Shown here: piece by piece, positions 57,953 through 64,000 of the stretch | Position numbering within the stretch: the stretch's first letter is position 1 | Layout of the letters: each line of letters begins with the position of its first letter | Source: Larimichthys crocea | Taxonomy: Eukaryota > Chordata > Actinopteri > Sciaenidae | Length of the DNA: 64,000 nt | Assembly (NCBI RefSeq): GCF_000972845.2 | Contig: NC_040027.1 | Location: forward strand, 12,453,760-12,517,759 | Direction: 5' to 3' | Translations under genes and position numbers: made by a program | The notes under the pieces: generated by a model | Told to the model about the DNA's origin: nothing | Databases searched by the model: none | What the model saw: the letters and a program-made list of their open reading frames with translations, nothing else

Positions 57953-59979
57953 GTGCGTTAAGCGGCCATGCTTGGAACGGGAGGCTCCTTTAATGTAGCA
58001 TTAAACATTAATGTAACATTAATCCTTTAATTCTGAATCGCAAAAAATCCTTGCGGCCTCTTGTTTTTGATGTAAATTCAGACTGACTACGAACCACGTA
58101 ATCATGTCAACAAATCTGCAGTAGAGTGCAGTCAAGTATCACAACCTAATGTAGGTAGAGGAGTATAAATATATTCTAAATGCAGTAGCTACATTTATAC
58201 TCTATAGTTCAATATGATTACTGAGTGTAGAAAGGTCTCAAGGTAGTGTTTTATCTAAGTACCGTTGGCGAGGGTCAGCTGAAGCTAAATGATTGCCCTT
58301 TTTAAACAGACGAAGGCTGAAAGCTGAGCATGTAGTTCTTTTGTGTTTGACAAACCTTGCATTTCTCTTGGATTGACCCCCAAAGTGTACACTCACAACA
58401 CCAAAGCACATCCATCTGCATAGACTCACACCTGCACCCAAACACAGTATGTGTTGAATGACCGCATTAGGGCAAGAAAGCGGCCGTCTCCATGGCTCGA
58501 TAGCTTCTATTTGATGACCTTCTGTCTCCTGTTTCCCTCTTCTATATTCATGCTACGAAGAGCATTTGCATTGGTACCATGAAATATGGATGCTGTGTGG
58601 AAGGAAGAGAGACAATCGACCTTTCAGTGCCACATGAGAATGGATACAAAGAGAAACTGATGAAGGGCGCTTGAAAATTTGAGTTAAAAGGGAGAAATAT
58701 TCCCCCGTCTTTGTATCAGCCGGTTCTTTTACATTCTCATCATCCATCTGAATTCAAATCACTGCTGGGGACATAGAGGAAAGTGTGTCAGAGGAAGAGC
58801 GAGAGAGAAACAAGAGAATGGCGAGAAAGTGTCCTAGAGAGACAGGGGGAGATTGGTTTCACCTGCACCACAGTGTTTAGATAAACTCCAGCAGCAGGGA
58901 GCTGAGGACTCAGCAGAAATGAAACAGGATGCAGGTTCAACTCAGCACTTCAAAGAGAACTTAAGAGTTCAAGAAACTCAAAATCTTTCGAATCATTGTA
59001 AAAAAAACACATTGCATTATTTAGCCAGAGAAGTAGTGCATGGGCATTTCCTCTCAATTGGCACATCTAGAGAAGAGAAGAGAAGAGGAAGAAGGAGAGA
59101 GGAGTGGTCATGCGGAAAGGAAGTAGGAGAGATATGACAGCTGTAAAGGTCACCACAAACTGCTCCACAGTTTCTTGTTCATCGACCATCACTCATCCAG
59201 TGAAGAGACTCTACTCGGCCTGATTGTTCAGTGGGCGTGAAGAAGAAATATGACAAATACCTTTAAAGGTGATACCAAGTATCGCAAAGACAATCAACAG
59301 TTTGTCTTCCCGTAAATGACACACTTGTCGGAAAAGCGTTGTGAGTCATGTGTGAACTGAAACTGAAATATGATTTACAGAGAAATCAGACACATGAAAA
59401 CATGAGTGTGTCTCACCCTCCTGCTCCAAGCATGAAGAAGAAACTACAAGGAAAACATGAAACGCCCTAATAAGAAACAGTTTTTAGTTATGAGCTAGAA
59501 GCATGGAAGAGGGTCCACTGTGGAAAGATCTTTCAACAATTCTTATAAACCTGCATGTGTTATGAACATGTGATGAATGTAAATCACGTGCAAATAAAAT
59601 GATTTGCCATCCCTGACAGGTTTTTACCCATTTTTTAAAATGCAACTTCTCTTCATGTGGATCAAATAAAATTCAGGCTGAATATATTTCTCTATGGGAG
59701 ATGGGATCATTTTAACATTCAGTGTCTACAGTCAGTAACTTTATCACGTAGCTGAGTAATTTTCATCCCCCACCTCAGCAAAAAGCTCGTGCTCCTCTGT
59801 CCAGAGCGATCTCCTTGAATTTCATGATGTTTTTTTTCTCCATGGGAGGAGTTGCTTGTCTTTCCACTTTTTTAAAAGTGTAAAATGTGCTGAAATGTGT
59901 GAAAATGGAGGAAGTTGAAAATGTTTTTACTAATCTGATAGATGTTTGGGTTTTTTTTTTAATGGGAGTCTACAGCAAT
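57953..59979. other. Non-coding sequence
   Basis: Contains AGAAG repeats near 59071-59091 and T runs near 59825-59840 and 59950-59960. Frames up to 94 codons have no features. Confidence 0.55.
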
Positions 59980-60250
59980 GCTTTGCAGAGCTCTGTGAGG
60001 CTGTACAGAGGCACGGTGGTGCCAGGAGCTAAATGCTAATGTCAGCATGCTCTCAATGACAATCCCAACATGCTGATGTCTTATTTACGTAGTATGTCTA
60101 ATCACCATCTTAGTTTAGCGTGTGAGCGCGCCAGCACAAAGTACAGGTGAGATTAATGGGAACAAATTGACATTTTTGACCCGGTGATGGTGCAAGATTT
60201 CTTGGCAAACGTCCAGAAGTTGTTGGGATATTTCAGTCTGGTCAAAGTGG
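59980..60250 (+). mobile_element. Dispersed element family C, copy 3
   Basis: Landmarks: GAGGCTGTACAGAGGCACGG, AGCTAAATGCTAATGTCAGC, ATGCTCTCAATGACAATCCC, AACATGCTGATGTC, TCACCATCTTAGTTTAGCGT, CACAAAGTACAGGTGAGATT, GTTGTTGGGATATTTCAGTC. This is the upstream half of the same widespread teleost repeat whose downstream half is seen at 24160-24465. Confidence 0.7.
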
Positions 60251-61194
60251 TTGACCTGACAGACTCACAATATATTGTATAATATTGTATCAAACACTTA
60301 CACATGCATTTAGGAAGCAGTGAACCCACAACTCATGTATTACTTGAGTCAGAGTAACTCATACGCCACTCTGTGCAACATGACACAATTACTGATGATG
60401 ACAAAAAGCAAGAAAGGTAGTGTACATAATAGTTAATCATGATATGTCTCCACATTTCAGGATAACTAATGATTCAGCTCCGCTTGCGTCAAGGAGTGAC
60501 TCATGAAGAGCCGTCATTTTGTGTCTGCAGTCGTGTTTGTCTGGAGCACCTGTGGCTCGCAGTCTCCGGCTTTAAAGAGCAGCGTGAGGTAGGAAAAGCC
60601 GTGAGGAAAACCACATCTGAAAACGAGGATAACAACTGTTTTTGCACAAAGCCGGAGTCACACGCATGGCTTAACAAAAGCAGCTATTGTCCTAGAGATG
60701 ACAAACCCACAACAAAAAAAAGAAGGCCCCATACAAGCATCAAGTATTATAAGTGTCTGTATTGTACACGGGCTTGAAATATTTGCAGTACATGGTAGCA
60801 TTACCTAAGCCTGAGACATGCTGTCATTTACTCAGATTATGGGCTTCCTGTTTAAAGAGCACAGCGCAGCCCTTCTGTTTACGCAAATTGTCCGCAGAAA
60901 AATAAATCATGTGGGCACATAAAATGTTTTGTGGGTTATTCAATTTTATAGAAGAGGTCCTGTCAAAACTTGTAGCTCAAGCTGTTGGTGCCCTTTTCAA
61001 TATTTTTATTTCATTACCAAAAAAAAAATAAATAAATGTTTTTTAGTGGAACTGGTGCAATTTTTGAAGAATGTCTCGACTGCTTTTCATAACCCTCCAT
61101 TCGTCTGTTTCCCATGTCCACTCCACTTTATAGGAAATTCCAACTTCTCCAACTACTCCCAGAGCAGGTTTGGGCAGTACTCTTGTTTACCTTT
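60251..61194. other. Non-coding sequence
   Basis: The 102-codon frame 60469-60777 and the 108-codon frame 60929-61255 contain homopolymer-encoded Lys and Phe runs. Neither shows a domain. Confidence 0.5.
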
Positions 61195-61534
61195 TTTTTT
61201 CTTCTTTGGCTCCGCCCCCCTGCTCTACCACTTCCTGATCACCTTGGCCTGCTAGAGGTGAGCAGGTTCTGAGCTCACACAGGAACAGTATTCCTCACTT
61301 TGGGTTACAGAATTCCCTCAAGACCGGCAGTCGGATAAGATTTCTCCACTTGAGGACTGGCAGCCAATCGTCCGGCTCCGTGACTGGGACAAAGTCCTCT
61401 TTACTGAGTCATTTAACTCTCCTTTGCCCTCCCCTCCACCTCCTCTCTGAATGGTTTAATGTTACACCCTGTGCGAGGCTTTACCTGTTCAGGTGAACTG
61501 CATTGCTGAAAGTGAACGTCGCTCTTGGAGTCAT
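61195..61534 (+). promoter_or_regulatory. Possible promoter with untranslated first exon
   Basis: A GC-box GGCTCCGCCCCCC lies at 61208-61220 and an AP-1 site TGAGTCA at 61405-61411. The segment ends GGAGTCAT with a consensus donor GTAAGTAC starting at 61535. There is no TATA box and no long frame, as expected for a 5' UTR exon. Evidence is limited to motif order, so this is tentative. Confidence 0.22.
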
Positions 61535-61964
61535 GTAAGTACACTTTCCCCACACAGAGCTGTTTATTTTTTTAGAAGTGTGGTTGTGTGTTGTCATAAA
61601 AAGCTTTAATAGCTGTGTCACTAGTTTAGAAGACACTGTTCCCAGGCCTGTTACAGGTTTGTGTTACTCACATGAAATTAATTTGCACTGAATCCCAGCG
61701 TGAGCGTGTTTTCACCTTCACTTTGCATGCCCGTAGACGATACAGTGCCTATAATTATACTGTGAGCAGATTTACTGATACCTGTGTGTGTTACTGCCAA
61801 TCTTACCGTCTCAGTTGGTGTTCAGTACAGTCTGTGCTGATCCAGCCTTTCTGATATTAGAGACACTTTGCAAAGCTTCACATCTGCCTGCAGCTGTTCT
61901 CCCAGACTGAGGTGTCAGATCTGGCTCAGATGCACTGTGGAGCTCAGGGGGCGACCGGCATACA

Positions 61965-61968
<4 letters not shown>
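61535..61968. other. Non-coding sequence
   Basis: Unique sequence. Confidence 0.5.

Positions 61969-62010
<42 letters not shown>
61969..62010. repeat. (CA)21 microsatellite
   Basis: Uninterrupted. The poly-Val/Cys and Thr/His frames across it are artefacts. Confidence 0.97.
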
Positions 62011-62011
<1 letters not shown>

Positions 62012-64000
62012 GAGCTTTATGTAGAGGTTGTTGAAAGGGCAGGAATTACATTGCTCTGTTGCTCCACATCTCATATGTTTCATTCGAAATAGATAGAGAT
62101 GTGCCGGATTTGAGAGCTGCTAAAATATCATGTTATGTAATATTATCTGTGATTTCTAAATTTAAATGAAACAAAGATAATAATGTTTCCATATTTTTGT
62201 TTATGTCACATGTCCACCATTACCGTCATCAAGTAGGGAGATTCCTTCAGTAGATAGTAGCAGCGATATGACTAAATGACTCATGACTTGGGTGTGTATC
62301 GTGACAAGTCCTGCTTACAGTATCTGTACACTGCAAAGAAGTTTGAGTTATTTATTTGTTTCCAGTTATATACTGTAGAAATAAAGCTTGATGTTCCAGT
62401 TTTTCCATTGTTTTCCAAACTTGTGGTTATGGAGCAGATGTCTGCAGAAAGTACAAAAAAAAATAATGACTTAGTGGAATTTTCTGTGTGATTCGGGGGC
62501 ATGTCTGAACACAGCAGACTGTGCGCCTGTAACTCCATGATGCCTCATGTTCATTTGTGCTCCCTGTTTATCGGGTTCCTCGGAGCTGCGGTGTCGATCT
62601 AGTATCAGCACGCTATTGGGATTTTTTTCATGATCTAATGAGCTGGCATGTTTATGAGCAATTTGTTGTTCATCACTCCCACTCTGTGCTGTAATTGTTT
62701 TGATGAGAGTGGGCTCCGTGATTGAGTTTCTGTTCGACATGAATCACGGAGCGGTTTGTGGTCTTGACAATGTGTGACCACCCCTGCTCCAACTACAAAA
62801 AGCATTGTAGCACTTAAAAATTAAACCTGCATTGTTCAACAAACTAAAGAATGACGTGTTGCATCCAGAGTGGTATATGCAAGCACTAGCTTTGTCTGAT
62901 TTGGCTGACTGTGCCTGTGCCCCAGGGTGTGAATGTTTGATCGGTACAGATATGATCTGATTTGTCCAGAACTGCATACAAGAGGGTGGATATGTACGTA
63001 GCGACATGCTACTTTGGAGTGGAAAGCCAGAGTGCTGACGCGGACACAGTTACCTTGTCATTGGGTTGTTTTTCACACTCAATCGTTAAGGAAAAAGGCG
63101 CTGACTCTGCGAGGACTTGTATCATTATTAACTCGTCAAGTCATTTCAGATCACAGGAGAGTAACCCGAGAGTGAATCAACAGCTCTATTTGCATAAACT
63201 GTGCAATGTGTGAGGGAGGAGGTAGAAGCTATCTTAAACAAACAAACTCTCCCAGCTCTCAATCGTTGAAAACGGACAGCCTATTGAGCCGAAGCTTGAC
63301 ATGGCTTCAGTTCAAACGAAAACGCTTTTAACCTTGGAGTTGAATTCACAGTCTAAACATTGATTTTTCTTTCACTTTTGATCAAAAGGGAAGTAGAAAA
63401 CGTGGGATGAATGCAGCGTGCTTGCTTGGAGGTGTAGTTATTATAGTAATGAAACGTGATTATGCAGTTATGGTTCAGCCTTTCAGCTCTTTGTTAATGT
63501 ATGTACTCTCTAGAGCAAAGGCCAACATACCAACAGTTCAGGGATCAGAGAGAGAGAGAGCGACGATGCTCCTCAGGCACAGGTGTGCCCGGCTGTATAA
63601 GTGGGTGTGTAGAGGCATCTGTGTGTGTGTGTCTAAATGCGTGTCTCTGCATGTAGTTGCACATATCTGTGTGCAGGAAAAAGCGTTGTTACTGGGTTAT
63701 CTTCATTCCAAACACGGATTAAGATGGCTAACGGGTTTCAGTCAAGGCTGTGAATATCAGAAGATGTCAATCATTTTTTGTTTCAGACTAAACGGGAGTC
63801 CATTCTGACCCATTCAGTATATTCTGATTGTCTGTCTGTAGTTCTTTTTTAAAGTTTCCCAAAAAGAGCAAAGAGGACAGACTTGAAGGAGATTATGTTA
63901 TCCTGTTCAGATCAGGAGATGGAGGAAATATCAAACCACCTTCGAATTACTTTTCTTTTTTCTTCAGTTATTTCTCCTCATCCTTCTCCGCCTCTTCGTT
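62011..64000. other. Non-coding sequence
   Basis: Unique sequence with a GAGAGAGAGAG run near 63549-63560 and GTGTGTGTGTGTG near 63621-63633. The last 133-codon frame (63407-63808) is Cys- and Val-rich because of the GT run and shows no domain. Confidence 0.55.

Noticed and set aside
61811..62083. Cys-Val repeat frame on the minus strand
   Set aside because: Artefact of the (CA)n run at 61969-62010.
1..64000. CRISPR arrays, bacterial operons, phage or intact viral genes
   Set aside because: No spaced direct repeats, no packed genes with ribosome-binding sites, and no capsid, polymerase or envelope-like frames. The composition and repeats are those of a fish nuclear genome.

Overview
The window looks like gene-poor nuclear DNA from a ray-finned (teleost, probably percomorph) fish. 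Three things point there. The base composition is moderate, with many (CA)n/(GT)n, (CT)n and (GA)n microsatellites. There is no operon-like packing of long open frames. Degenerate copies of several interspersed repeat families common in spiny-rayed fish genomes are present: tRNA-derived SINEs, a truncated LINE, and short non-autonomous DNA elements. The repeat assignments come from memory of typical fish sequences and were not searched against a library. No rRNA, bona fide tRNA, CRISPR array, virus or bacterial-style gene is visible.

Coding content is minimal. The best candidate is a 60-nt exon at 3136-3195 (+), with a long pyrimidine tract before AG, a GTAAGT donor and one open frame. It may be preceded by a weaker candidate exon at 2809-2866 whose frame continues into it. 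A second exon-like segment lies at 14134-14345 (+), and a possible promoter/first exon at 61195-61534 (+). I could not name the parent gene. The rest reads as intron or intergenic DNA of a large, regulatory-rich locus. Long open frames elsewhere (230 codons at 5014-5706 minus, 171 codons at 21505-22020 plus) have no recognisable protein features and are treated as chance.

Layout. 1-5000: simple repeats, the candidate exons, and non-coding blocks that look constrained, one with a perfect DR1 nuclear-receptor site. 5000-15400: mostly unique sequence with a SINE fragment, a hAT-like end, a diverged local duplication (about 10.0-10.5 kb) and a fish interspersed repeat (11.9-12.3 kb). 15.4-16.6 kb: a 5'-truncated, frameshifted LINE on the minus strand. 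16.6-31 kb: unique sequence, several regulatory-looking blocks, a large (CA)n, and nested repeats at 23.5-24.5 kb. 31-35 kb: two inverted copies of one element, a MITE-like end and an LTR-like segment. 35-46 kb: mostly unique, with a perfect 41-bp tandem duplication and a three-half-site DR1 array. 46-56 kb: LTR-like sequence, two copies of a TTAA-ended element (one carrying a SINE with a visible target-site duplication), a G-quadruplex tract and a SINE. 56-64 kb: mostly unique, with two copies of another dispersed repeat, a poly-T run and a (CA)n.

The blocks called regulatory are inferences from sequence character and individual motifs. Cross-species alignment would settle them. I found no clearly new biological system. 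The most informative observations are the candidate 20-residue exon with its constrained-looking downstream intron, the SINE/host-element nesting with an empty-site control, and the DR1 and X-box motifs.
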